Source: Vespula vulgaris (Eukaryota; Arthropoda; Insecta; Hymenoptera; Vespidae). Taken from it: a stretch of DNA of 64,000 nucleotides. This document shows positions 39,353-50,875 of this stretch, one piece after another. The stretch spans positions 8,855,001 through 8,919,000 of the forward strand of contig NC_066588.1 in the NCBI RefSeq assembly GCF_905475345.1. The letters run 5' to 3'. The position numbers and the translations under genes are program-made. Positions within the stretch are counted from its first letter, which is position 1. Every line of letters starts with the position of its first letter. The notes beneath the pieces were generated by a model. That model had not been told where the DNA came from. It was given only the letters and a program-made list of their open reading frames with translations, and did no database searches.

Positions 39353-40004
39353 CGTCGTCAACTTCCCGCGGAATAAAAATCTCGGAACGATACGTCGGCA
39401 AGAAAGGGTAACTTTATTCCTTGATATTATGTGTGCGGAGATAAGATAAAGGAAGAAGATAAAGGGAATATTTCAATGCGCCAGCGAATTCATTCGGAAC
39501 GACGACTGTCGATCAAATCAGACGAATATTTTTAAAATATTATTGAATTTATAGACGGTATGCTCGTCGATAAATCTTTTAAAGATCTTGGATACGTTCC
39601 TATAAACTCTATCTATCTATTTTTTATAACACGAAGACATAATCGGTCGTCGAATGTGAATGTTTAATAATGCGAATGAATTTTCGAAAAGAGAAATTTC
39701 CATAACCTTGTTATCTGGTGTCAAGGTCAATCACTGTGTGGGATCCCTTTATACGTTCTACACTTTATGCTATATATATGTACGTACATACTACAAGGCA
39801 GTGATCGAATCTAGACCTTTTATTCTACTTCAAAATGTTCAGAGAAACCTTGACATTTAGAATAACAATAATTCTAATTTATACAGATTCAGAAAATAAG
39901 AATAAACACATGTAATACGTATAAGAAATATTTTAATCGACTTACTCATCAAATATTTGTCTATTGATATCATACTAAATTACGAATTAATGCTATTATA
40001 TGTA

Positions 40005-40112
40005 CATATATACATACACATATACACATACACATATATATATTATATGTATGTATCTATATACATATACATATATATACATACATACATAAATACATAC
40101 ATACATATATAC

Positions 40113-40143
<31 letters not shown>

Positions 40144-40150
40144 TATGCAA
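40005..40150. repeat. (TA/TACA)n array
   Basis: About 145 bases of interleaved TATA, TACA and CATA repeats ending in a pure (AT)n run. Confidence 0.9.
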
Positions 40151-41059
40151 AGTCGTGTCATTGATATCGTACATTAGTCCAAGGAAAGCAAACGATACCT
40201 TCCATAATGTATGCGATGACGTAGATAAGATGTAAAGCGATCGGTTAAAACGATTTTCGCGGGTTACGAACGCGCACGCGAAAATGTCCTTCTTTTCCCT
40301 TCGAAAATTGTAAACTATTATCAAACAAAAAATAATTTAAAATCAGATCTGTATTATACGAATCGTTAAATAAAAACATCATCGGAATCTGTCGTTAATA
40401 CGATAGGATATTTTAAAAAGTGAAAAATGTCGAAATTTGTCGCGATCGTTAGAAGCGTCGTTCGAAGCTATCGTGGAAGTCGTTCGCTTCGAAGGCTTCT
40501 AAAAAAAGCGCCAACGACGATAATCGTCCTCGGCGAGCCGATAAAGCGTGCAGCAACGCGCGTCTTTTACCCCTTAATAGCCCCTTCCCCCATCCGAGAA
40601 AGCAAGGCGACGAGAACGTGTATTAACGATTTCTCTTCGAACCGTAGTACCTAAAGTAGTTACGTGTACTACTCGTAAGATAGTCGAAAGTTTTTCAAGA
40701 ATTTAACAAGATACCGAATAGATTATCATCCTTCTATATAACATATTACTTTTTTTTTTAATTCTTTTCGAATTCTTTTCCGATATGTAACCTCGTAGAT
40801 CAGAAATAGCCATCCCGCTATATCGTTAAGTTCCATAATCGATGTCTTTCGAACAAAGACCATCCTCGTACTACTCGGATATTTGAAAGTATCACGCGAT
40901 ATTCTATCCTAAGATTACGTGTATTTTAGATGTTATATAGACGTAAATGCTTTAAAGAAGATTTCGAGAAGAAGTCCTAAGGCGTACAAGGGGGAACACA
41001 TTTGCACGCGCTACGTATTTTCCCTTCTCCCCGCTAGACCTTGTCGCGGATCTTCTTTT

Positions 41060-41063
<4 letters not shown>

Positions 41064-41108
<45 letters not shown>
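41064..41108. repeat. (CT)n microsatellite
   Basis: A CT run ending in ACACAC. Shorter CT and CTAT repeats follow at 41194-41240. Confidence 0.95.
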
Positions 41109-41114
<6 letters not shown>

Positions 41115-41465
41115 TCATTTTGTCTATAAGCAGCTTCTCACCCACTCGCATCGTTCTATCTTGTTCGCGCTTCCTACCACGCGCACTAACCTACTCTCTC
41201 TCTCTCTCTCCCTCCCTCTATCTATCTATCTATCTATCTCTATCTTTTTATCTCTTTTCTCTCGCTCCCTCCACGCGGGTCGTATACGAATGAAAGTCAC
41301 GATCGGCTATAAAATGGCAACCGTTGCGACGACACACGGCACACACCACGCTGCCGCTTGGCTCTCGTCCGTTCTCGTCGAAACGGAGAAAGATACAAAA
41401 AGATTTCCGCGAGAGAGAAGATAAAACGAAGCCAAATGTCGGGCGGGCGGGCCTGCGGGGATTCG

Positions 41466-41605
41466 AGGAGGAGGAAGAAGAAGAAGAAGAAGAAGAAGAA
41501 GAAGAAGAAGAAGAAGAAGAAGAAGAAGAAGAAGAGAAGAAGAAGAAGGAGAGGAGGGGAAGGGGAGGAGGAGGAGAGGGGAGAAGGAGGAGGAGAGAAA
41601 AAGGC
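41466..41605. repeat. Purine tract with (GAA)n core
   Basis: About 140 bases almost purely A and G on +. It contains a GAA trinucleotide run at 41474-41534 and then AGG-rich sequence. It is read as poly-Glu, poly-Lys or poly-Arg in spurious frames. Confidence 0.9.
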
Positions 41606-42155
41606 ACTGACGTCGTTGTTCGACCGGTTCAATCACTAGTGCGCGCACCGGTTCGGTAGCAGCGACGATTTTATCGACCCTCGTGCGCGTTTTCACGAGG
41701 ACGCGTTTTATTTTTCTCGGAACAATACGATGTAGAATTTTTTGATACCGCCTCGACTCTCTTTTTCTATCTTATTTTCCTCCTCTCTATAACACGAGAA
41801 GCACGCACCAGGATTAGTTTTGGTCGAATCGCGCGATTCTTTTTATAATCGGTACGCTTGCTATCCCTGTCTGTCTGTCTGTCTTTCTCTTTCTCTTTTT
41901 CTTTTTCTTTCTCTCTCTTTCTCCTCCCTCATATTTTCGATCCGCATAAGATCGGCTCGCGTCCATCGACGATGCGTCAAGTAAGCAGCGGCACGACGAT
42001 AGCTACGAGTCTAACGAGATATATATATATGTATTTATACGACCGAAATCGTTTGCGTAAAATTCGTTCTCTCTTGCTTACACATGTAAAGGAGAATGAT
42101 GACGAAAAAAGTATAGAGGAAGAAGATTAAAATGAAGAAGATGGACGTATCTGTG

Positions 42156-42210
<55 letters not shown>
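42156..42210. repeat. (CTAT)n microsatellite
   Basis: About 13 copies of a CTAT tetranucleotide, followed by TATG/TATA-rich sequence up to about 42370. Confidence 0.95.
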
Positions 42211-42721
42211 GTATATCTATATATATACATATGTTATGTATATATATGTATGTATGTATGCATCGATGTACGTATGAATATACTATGAATATATGTATGG
42301 ATATATGTATGGACGTATATATAGATGATGTATGCACGTATGTATGTATGTATATATATATATGTGTGTGCAACTATGTGTACGATTAGACGGGCAAGGA
42401 TACCGCGAAAATCGTCGTCCCGGCGTGAGAAAAGGCGGGACACCGTCGTTGAACTCTCGTAATATCGCCGATAGAAAGATAATAAGTGGATACGTAAAAC
42501 GAGAATAGAGCGTCCTGCACTTGGGTGGTGTCCTCGGACGCGCAGAGAGCGAGAGAGCGGAACGATTTTCCCCGAAGCCGAACCCGGGAGTGACTAAAAT
42601 CGAAATCGGTGGACGAACACAGGGGCGCGTCGGGGCGCGCATGTGCGACGGCGCCGCCGGTCGTCGACGCATATTATCCGTCCGCGTCCCGTGTGTCGCC
42701 TCGCGCTCTCTTGTGTGTGCC

Positions 42722-42756
42722 AGCCTGCCTGCCTGCCTGCCTGCCTAGCTAGCTAC
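42722..42756. repeat. (CTGC)n / (TAGC)n tetranucleotide array
   Basis: Tandem CTGC units turning into TAGC units, inside the GC-rich stretch. Confidence 0.8.
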
Positions 42757-42892
42757 CTAACTTGATTCCTTCTTCGCTAGCTAGCCTGTGTTTTCTGCTG
42801 CCTACTAGGTTGCCTCCTGTCGCGCGTCTCTTGAGTGCGCGCTCACCTACTAACCGAGCTGATCGCCTCGTCTATCATCGGCCAATCGCAAG

Positions 42893-42976
42893 TACCGAGT
42901 CGAGTCGAGCCGAACCGAGCCGAACCGAATCGAACCGAATCGAACCGAACCGAACCGAACACGACCGAGCGAAGTC
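42893..42976. repeat. Degenerate pentanucleotide array (CCGAA/TCGAA)
   Basis: About 16 tandem five-base units, mostly CCGAA, CCGAG and TCGAA. No other array in the window uses this unit, and it is CpG-dense. Confidence 0.9.
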
Positions 42977-43226
42977 GACTGGAGCCGAATCTGCCAGCCG
43001 GCCGGCGTTCCTTCGGTACTTCGCGCGCCAATTCTCATATTCCAACGTCGTATCTTCTCATCGATCGCCTACCGACCCTCTGTCTTTTCGTTAGACCCTT
43101 GCTTCCTCTTAAACCCTCTCCCACCATTCCTATCCTTTCTCTTCTCCCTCCAACTATCTCTTCTCGCCCTTTATTCTTCGCCCCTCCGCTCCCCATCAAA
43201 AGCATGCCTTCTAAAGATCGAGCAGG

Positions 43227-44194
43227 TTACTTTTGTGGGGGACGCCATCTTTTGCAAACGACGACGAACGATTCTTTCGTACTACGTCCACGCGTCTTAC
43301 GTGGCGCGTAAACTTGAAAAATGTTCGAATACGATTCTATCGTGGGATTGTTCGTTACTGTACGATAGATGATTGACAAAATTCGAAATAGGGAATGTCT
43401 TTGTATATATTCCTGTTGAATAATATCGAGTAATATCAGAATACTTACTTTTTCGTATAGCTGTACGCTTCTCCCATCGCTGACGATCGTCATGGTTTTT
43501 ACATTTATCGACTTCGTCTGTTCTTCTTCTAGATAAGATTGCGACGGATTCCGTCCCATCGAATGGTTGATGAATGTTTCCTCTTTCTTCAGACGACACT
43601 TTCAAGAACATTATCTTATGAATAATAGTATATCCATACAGACAGGAACACTTACGAACTTAATATATCTAATGATTAAACGAAATAAACGTTAATAACT
43701 CACTCATCAATACACGTGGTTTCCCAAGTGCCAGATAACGTTTTCTTGCTACTTGAGCAGCTGCGAAATCCGGTTTATGATTATGTTCCATTCTTATTCG
43801 CGGCTTCGTACAATTTTCTGTTGTTATGAGGCTTCCTCTGCAATAGGTCGTTCTACCGACGCATCTCCAACGGATATGTTGTGGCTGTTTTTTGTGCATC
43901 GTGTACATGTAACCATTGTGAATCAATTTTGGACCACCTTTGTTCGATAAAACGATCTGTTAAAAAATTTTTAGTTGTATAAAAAAAGCAAGCAAACGTA
44001 CCAAATATATCTATAACGCAAGAGATTATTTCATTTACAGACGATAGTTGTAATCAAACTTTAATTACCTCGGGAACGGAATCGTCCTCGTTTAAATTTT
44101 CGCGCTCCAGTGAGGCTACCACGGAACCACTCAAGTCATCTTGATCTTTTTTCATCGAACGATCGTCCGAAGACGATTGCTTTTTTCGTGACAT
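43227..44194 (-). CDS. Small FLYWCH-type zinc finger protein
   Basis: Four exons on minus join with consistent phases: 44194-44069, 43956-43704, 43598-43449, 43312-43227 (phases 0, 1, 1; stop TAA). They give 204 residues. Exon 1 is short and polar (MSRKKQSSSDDRS..., ending in EDDSVPE). Exon 2 is a clear FLYWCH finger: SNKGGPKLIHNGYMY, Trp72, Cys74-x6-Cys81, and HNH with His100 and His102. Exons 3 and 4 encode a basic tail (RGRSTKESFVVVCKRWRPP). FLYWCH fingers bind DNA or protein and occur in mod(mdg4) isoforms and in stand-alone factors. A single finger without a BTB suggests a small DNA-binding or partner protein. The acceptor of exon 3 (TTGAAAG/TG) is weak; other acceptors nearby would stop the frame. 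The FLYWCH call is firm, the last two exons less so. Confidence 0.75.
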
Positions 44195-44454
44195 TATTTT
44201 TAAACGTATTATCTGCAACGAAAGATGCTGGTGTAAAAACGTTGAATTGTATCGAAAACGTTTGACTACTTTTATTCATATAATGCCCTATAAGAAGATA
44301 ATAAATTTGGACGATGACATTATTTGCAGTGAGAAAATCAAAGTTTCGGTCAGTATGAAATTCATCGAGAACATTTCCACGTATTCTACGGTCTTAAAAT
44401 AACTTCGATGGACAGATGGTTGGCTTTTGATACGATTTCTGAGGTCGCGCGCGC

Positions 44455-44465
44455 GTGCACGTGAC
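44455..44465. promoter_or_regulatory. E-box (GTGCACGTGAC) in the FLYWCH 5' flank
   Basis: CACGTG core at 44458-44463, about 260 bases upstream of the FLYWCH start, inside a short CpG-rich patch (GCGCGCGCG). Inferred from motif only. Confidence 0.3.
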
Positions 44466-44639
44466 TTGATATGATCGGCTGGCTTTCCGAGGAAGATCGT
44501 CAAAAATATATTTCTTAGCGTATGAGAGATGCAAACTTTGACGCATGTGTGATCAAAGAACCCGTTCTTCGATATATTTTTTTTTTTAAGACTTAACACG
44601 TACATCTTTGATTCGATGATTTTCATTTCAAAATGCGTA

Positions 44640-44695
44640 TAATAATAATAATAATAATAATAACAACAATAACAATAACAATAATACTAAAACTG
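44640..44695. repeat. (AAT)n / (AAC)n microsatellite
   Basis: Trinucleotide array changing from AAT to AACAAT units. Confidence 0.85.
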
Positions 44696-45839
44696 AATAC
44701 AATCATCGAACATCAACAAGCTGCTAATGAAAAAAAAAATTAATAAATAAAAAAGAAAAGATAAAAGAAAAAACATCATTAACTTTAATATATATCCAAA
44801 TACACCAACTTACTACGATAAATTGTTAATCGAACAGTAACATTTTTTTTCTTGATTGTTTATTTATTTTTTATAATAACATCAAGCTTACGTGAATTAA
44901 GAGAGAAGTTCGTTGTTCGAATGGGCTTCAAGAGCACTCAGTTTTCGTTTGGGTCGAGAACTGCCGATAAGTATGGTGTATCGATCGGATTTTTTTCGAT
45001 GATGAAACCGTCGAGATCGGCGAGATTAAAAAATCATTTATCTTCGACGTTTATGAGACTAAACGAGATGCACCGATGTAACGTTAGGTTACACGAATGG
45101 ACAACGAGAACCGTTGGCCTGCAATGAAAGAGAGGCCTACCGCGTGTGTGGCGCCTCGCAAACATGGCACCCCGTTTCGTGCCAATCGATAAACGGTACT
45201 GGTCAATGTCAAATGTACAAGATAATCCTTATTCTTGTAGAATATAGCAATTTCCGTTTTTTCCTTTCTTCACAATATTCCAAAAAATCGCAAGACATTT
45301 CCCGATGAAAAAGAACATGACATTGTTATAAAAATTTTATAAGGAAGGAAGTCACAAGGTAGTTTGGATAGGTCTTTAGATAATCGTAATCCTCCCTTTT
45401 TTTTTCATCGTTTTCAACGTAATTTATAATAGTACGGTACAATATTAATGAAATCGTCAATTATATTAAATATTGTTTGTTGTTGCTGTTTTTTTTTCTC
45501 TTCGTTCTTTCTTTGTATGCTTTGTGTGATCAGATAACAATACAGACGTGCAGGTGTTCACCTTCGTTAGCGCTACCTTTCCTTCGTTCCCGGCGCTGGC
45601 TAATTAATTATTTATACGTTACCTTACATCGCTAGATAACTTTTTATATATTTCCGATCGAGTCTATCCTATCTATCTCCTCTTTCTAATCTTCCCACCC
45701 CCTTCCATTCGTTTCAAGCATTTCCCTTTTTGTCGCATCTTGGCAGCATTTCAACGGTAAGAACTTGAAAATAATAATTAAGGGAAGCCCATTCTGTCTT
45801 AGATAACAAATTGCTTTTCTTTCTTTCTCTTTGTTTTTT

Positions 45840-45930
45840 GTTTCTTTTATTAATATTTTTATTATTCTTATTATTATTATTCTTATTATTCTTATTCTTA
45901 TTCTTATTATTATTATTATATTTATTCTAA
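45840..45930. repeat. (TTATTC)n / (TTA)n array
   Basis: Imperfect TTATTA and TTATTC repeats. The minus-strand frame through it is Ile/Arg-rich and not protein-like. Confidence 0.8.
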
Positions 45931-46435
45931 GGATTATTAAATCAAATTCAATAATGAGATTAAATAATATTCGCAGCTTTCTTATCTTAAAGGCACAGGC
46001 AACGCGTGGCACAGAACCGATAAGCTACGATTACTATTGTAAAAATATAAAACAATTTCTATGGGCTTTCATTAATTTAAATACATAGCTCGTAAGGTGA
46101 GATGATAAAAAAAAGAAAAAGAAAAAGAAATTAGAAAAAAAGAGAAAGAAATACCTGGCAAATTAGATACTGCGTCGAAAAATGTGATAACGTTATAATG
46201 ATTTTTTTAACGCTTAACATAATTATCGTCATATCCGTATCTATTAATTTAATTCTTTATTTTCGTTTAATAGGAGCATAAAAGCAATTAGTGGATATAT
46301 AACAATTCTTTAAAAAATGTCTGACCGTATAAATTCTTTAGACGTTTCCTTTTAGAAGTTCTTTTAAAGCGTTTTCGTTCGACATATTTATATTTCAACC
46401 TACGAAATCGCAATAATGATACAAATAGATTTTTC

Positions 46436-46497
46436 TTTTTTTCTTTCTTTCTTTCTTTCGGTTTTATTTTCTTTTTTCTTTTTTCTTTTCTTTTTTC

Positions 46498-46527
<30 letters not shown>
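46436..46527. repeat. Pyrimidine tract, (CTTT)n
   Basis: T-rich CTTT repeat, almost purely pyrimidine on +, ending in a T homopolymer. Confidence 0.85.
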
Positions 46528-46528
<1 letters not shown>

Positions 46529-47761
46529 TTCGAACAGATCTTGTCAACGTTCGACGTATCTTGTTAGAAAATATTAACGGAGCAATGAATTTTATATAGA
46601 CCGCAAAGCTGAATCAAAAGTAAAATCCATGTATCATTTAAAGCGAAATAGTATTACATTACGATTTTATGGATTTGAAAGTACAAGACATGAATGAACC
46701 TAATGTATACGTTGAAACGTGGGAAGCAGTCAGAGTAGAAAGACGTCATTTTCTTATTAAATAATCATAATAATAGACATAATATAATAATAATAATCAT
46801 AGTACAATTATTAAGATCAATAATCAATAAATATTTATGTGTATCGCACTTGTGTTACGCTTGCACTTCAACTACAAATATATTAATCCTATTTGTTCTT
46901 CCCTTTACGATTCATGTATGTAGATAAATGGAAGATAGACGTAAAGTTGCCGATGCCTTCAAAATTTCTATTTTGCTTTTCTTTTATCTTCTTTTCTTCC
47001 TTTGTATTTTTTTGTGTTTTACCGTACCCCTTCTCCGCCCATATTTTTTCCATCGTTTACCGAATGTTGAATATCGTGACAATAAAATTTGTAAGATACG
47101 TAGAGATATTTTATATCAAAGAATATTTCTACCTAGCGCGCACATTCTTTTCAAAAGAACATCTCCAAGCGATCTGCCGCCATTACTTTTATTTTCCCCT
47201 CTAACCTCTTCTCTCTCTCATTTTTATTTATTTATTTATTTTTTTTTTTTGTTTGGATAAAATGCATTAATTTCGTCCAAAGTTCTTTAGCAAAACTCTG
47301 GCAGTTCTCGAAAAGACGAAATACTCTAGCTTCCATATGTATATGTAGGTTATTTTTACCATTTCGCTATATGTATGTATATCGCCATTTTATATATCGT
47401 TATAATTCATCGTATGCGCCAATGCATTACGGAGGACTCAAGGACTTCCTTTCTAAGAATTATTCTAAATCATAGCGACGATGCCTTACGACGCGTTATC
47501 ACATTACGTCATATGGATGTAGCAAAATATCTACCTAGGTATCTTACGTCACAGAGTAAAAGAAAAAAATGTCAGATACCGACAATATAAGAACATGACG
47601 AATGCATGTTCCCCGTATGATCTACCATAACGTGTGCCGTTTGCTTCTTTTATTCCTATTCTTTTTATTTTTTTCGCTCTTTTTTTTTTTTGTAGTTGAC
47701 ATCGGAGTCTACTACGCGTGAAAATCTACTCTAAATGTGTCTATTTTAATAAGAAGTAAAT

Positions 47762-47800
47762 GTCGTCGTCGTCGTCGTCGTTGTTGTTCTTGTTGTTGTT
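47762..47800. repeat. (GTC)n / (GTT)n microsatellite
   Basis: GTC units followed by GTT units, next to a TCACGTGA palindrome at 47805-47812. Confidence 0.85.
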
Positions 47801-47998
47801 GCTATCACGTGATATTCTTTCAGAATTGACGTTGTCCCGTAAAACATCAACATTAACAATGAATTTTGTTAATTCACGACGCTAATGCTTAAAGGTTTGG
47901 TATATAGCGGGGTATTTATCATTATATCTACTTGAAAATAATTGAACGTATGTACGTCGACCGTTATTACACAATTTGGTAGATTGCACGATATTAAT

Positions 47999-48210
47999 GT
48001 TAGTAGTAGTAATAGTAATAGCAATAGTAGTGTGATAGTAGTTGTAGAATAGTAGTAGTAATAGTATAGTAGTAGTGGTAGTAATAGTAGTAGTAGTATA
48101 GTAGTGTTAGTAGTATAGTAGTGTAGTAGAGTAGTAGTAATAGTAGTAGTAGCAGCAGTAGTAGTAGTACTAATAACAAAGATAATATAATAATAATAAA
48201 AAATAATAAC
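47999..48210. repeat. (AGT)n array
   Basis: About 200 bases of imperfect AGT/AAT trinucleotides. Frames through it are poly-Tyr or poly-Leu and not real. Confidence 0.9.
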
Positions 48211-48689
48211 AACGGCGATGGATACGAAACAACAATGATAATAAAAAGAATGGTCTACAGCGTATCGATATTTATTACGTTTAATTGATAATGTTTAGTT
48301 TCTAGTAAAGAAATATTAGTGGAATACGACCGAGAACGATGAACCTTGCCTACGCCTTTTGTAAATATTACTATCTCTCACTTTCTTATCGACATAAAAA
48401 TTATTGTTATATCACTACCATATTGCGGGAACGTTCACCTACTTCGTACCCTGTTCTTGCATTGCTCGGTAACCGACATTCTTTATTAAATAATTCCTAG
48501 TCATTACTAATATTTACGAACGAATAGAAACGTCGAAAAGGCCAACTTATGGGAGTAAAGATAGCGCTTTATCGTCGGGGAGGCTGAGCAATATGGTCGA
48601 AGAACAATTCGCACCTTTAAATTATGCTTCATGATCAGCTTCTGCTTTGTATTATGTTTATTGCATTCGTTGGCCGGGGTTCTGAGCCG

Positions 48690-50875
48690 TCAAACAATCA
48701 TGCGGCACATGCGGAGTATGATAGACAAGAGCGAATAAGAGGCAGAACGGGTTATAGAGCTACGTAACAGCAGAACGTGTAGTACTATCAACAGCATTCC
48801 AAACTGTACTGCTTTGTGAAGCCAATATAATCTGAAACACACATAGAGGAGATCAAGATTAGCCGCTTTAACGAAATGCAAAGCAGATCGCTAAAGGCTA
48901 GACTATATTACTCACTTTGTAATATGTGAGCGGGCAGCTGGCAGTGTGTTTGGGTTCTGTTTCAGAATGAACTGTCTAATTCCCAATATGTATTGCTCCA
49001 AGTACGATGGCCAATCGATCTGTTTGACGTCGAACATAAACGTCTGCCGATCCTCGAGGCTCAGTTGTTCCCCTAATCTCCTCACGTTAGAATCCCTGAA
49101 GTTCCACTGATTCGTACTAAAGTATTCCAAGCATTTAGTGGCTTTGCAAAGTTTTGCCTGTATACGGACCATTATCGGTCGCGAGCCCTTCAGACGAGCT
49201 AGAAGATCTAAAATGTGCGCGGGTAGCATGTGCTGGAAGGTCACGCACATTTTGTTTAAAAGCATGGAACTACGGCAACGACCACCTGGATACCAAAATG
49301 CGTTGTTCACTGGATGCATTCGACTATATTTGAAGGATAAATCGACGAATTGCTTCCAGGTGATAGGATTCTGCTGACCGGAACAACAATTGTAAATTGT
49401 GATGGTGCCGGTACGATGCGTCGCGGTCTTCCATGCAGCGCATATCATTAGATTGATCACTATATCGACTGGAATTAGATCGGCTACTTTATCCTCGTGG
49501 CACAACATCGTTCTACAAATGGAAACATATAGGTAAGATTAGTCGTCACGTTTCTATGCTAATGTAGTATCATAAATTATTCGCTTAATCTACGTAACGC
49601 GTACCTGAAGAATCCTTTTCCAGCTGCCGCTATGATCCCAGTAGGACCGTTCCAATTTTCTATCCAACCAGCGACTGGTTCTCTCAAGGCTGACAACACG
49701 ATCGAAGGTCTAACGATCGCGACTGGTAGTGAACCACTTTTTCCCTGTAGCATCTTTTCCGCCAAAGCTTTAGTGAAAGTATAAGTATTTGGTCTACTCG
49801 CGATCAATTTCGGTGTTAACTCATCGATCATCTCGTCGTCCATTGACTTGGTCCATGAGATCACCTGTTCGGGATCCTTAGCAAGTGGATATATTTCCTC
49901 GGCTATGTCCTTCCGATCGCAGTTGCAATACGCCGTTGACACGTGGATGAGAGCCTGTAATTAACAATTTCTTTTGCCATTTTGCTTCCATCGGATGTTA
50001 GTTATTCATTGACGTATTCACGTTGAACGCGTTGAAATATCGTTAGCTTTAAGAATCGTCCACTCGAATAACGTGAAAATATATCGAAAATCTCGTCTCG
50101 TTTAAGATCTCTCTACTAGCATACTTCCGCCATTTGTTTTTAAGAGAGAGAGACAGAAAAAAAAAGTTCTTACCTCCAGTTTGTGCATCCTATGGCACAA
50201 TTGAATGAGACGTTGGGTGCCTAATATATTTATAGTGACCGAAAGTTTCAAGGCCTCGTCGAATTTTACGGTTGCGGCCGAATGAAAGACGATCGATACA
50301 CATTGTATCAGTGTCTGTCTATCCGCTTCCGAGATGCCGAGTTCCTGTTCCGTAACATCCCCTGCTACAGGCACGATTTTTGAAAGAGCATGAGGGAAAT
50401 TACGTCGTAGCTTCTCGAACAACTGTTGAAAATAATTAACAAAGATATTATTATTGTTATTATCCTTTTTTCTTTTTTTTTTTTTAATAAACTTTTTAAA
50501 AGGAGTCGTTAACGAGTGACACGAATTTCTTATATGTTACTTTTCTTAAAATCGTTTAAGATTCCAATAAAAAGACAGTTATCTCAAAGGATGTTAATGA
50601 ACCCATAAACAATAAATCGTTGAGTACTAAAACAGAAGAAGAAGAAAAACAAAAAATCTTACCGGTACATCGAGTAATTCTTGCAACCTCTGTTGCACAT
50701 CTTGTCCATTTTTTGGCCTCATAAGCAAATAAATATTTTTTATACCAGGACACGAACGCAAGAGTTTCTCAACAAGGACCTTGCCCATGAAACCGGTACC
50801 ACCAGTAATAAAAATCGAACGGTCTCTGTAGAAATCCTTGACGGACGTGTAATCACTACCAGCCATAGTGGCCAT
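48690..50875 (-). CDS. Fatty acyl-CoA reductase
   Basis: A complete 516-residue protein in five exons on minus: 50875-50663, 50422-50174, 49954-49605, 49512-48916, 48831-48690; phases 0, 0, 2, 2; stop TGA. FARs reduce fatty acyl-CoA to fatty alcohol with NADPH, usually at the ER or peroxisome. In insects they supply waxes, cuticular lipids and pheromones. Visible parts are a Rossmann nucleotide motif TGGTGFMG at 24-31, and STAYCNCDRKDIAEEIY. The catalytic YTFTK is present (Tyr212, Lys216), as is IVRPSIV. The C-terminal FAR domain follows (PVNNAFWYPGGRCRSS, then TNQWNFRDSNVRRL). A hydrophobic segment near 476-492 is a probable membrane anchor. The start is the first ATG; a second Met lies three residues on. 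Insect FARs form large families, so I cannot name the orthologue. Confidence 0.95.

Larger units (their letters stand above)
38924..43226. other. Microsatellite-dense, partly GC-rich interval between the BED-BTB and FLYWCH genes
   Basis: No supported coding exon. It holds at least seven microsatellite blocks (listed separately). It includes a GC-rich, CpG-rich stretch at about 42,400-43,100, which is unusual for this window and looks like a promoter or CpG-dense 5' region. The open frames crossing it are low-complexity on both strands. Confidence 0.6.
44195..48689. other. Interval between the FLYWCH and FAR genes
   Basis: No gene seen. A moderately GC-rich patch at about 44,900-45,200 and an E-box at 44458-44463 could belong to the FLYWCH promoter. 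The rest is AT-rich with many microsatellites. Confidence 0.55.

Noticed and set aside
41248..41696. Several long overlapping frames on both strands
   Set aside because: All are translations of the (GAA)n/AGG purine tract and (CT)n arrays (poly-Glu, poly-Lys, poly-Ser, poly-Leu), with no protein-like sequence outside.
42893..42976. Tandem short units that could suggest a CRISPR-like array
   Set aside because: Five-base units without spacers in a eukaryotic genome; simple tandem repeat.
42762..43311. Frames over the GC-rich patch with Arg/Glu/Pro/Asn repeats
   Set aside because: Their content comes from the CCGAA pentamer array, and no splice or homology support was seen.
43669..44000. FLYWCH exon as an alternative 3' exon of the BTB gene, as in mod(mdg4)
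   Set aside because: It lies 5' of the BTB exon on the same strand, and its own exons run in frame to a stop at 43227, so a normal cis transcript cannot place it after the BTB.
44852..45308. Two + strand frames of about 65-90 codons near 45 kb
   Set aside because: No recognisable domain and no fitting splice partners; the patch is more likely promoter DNA.
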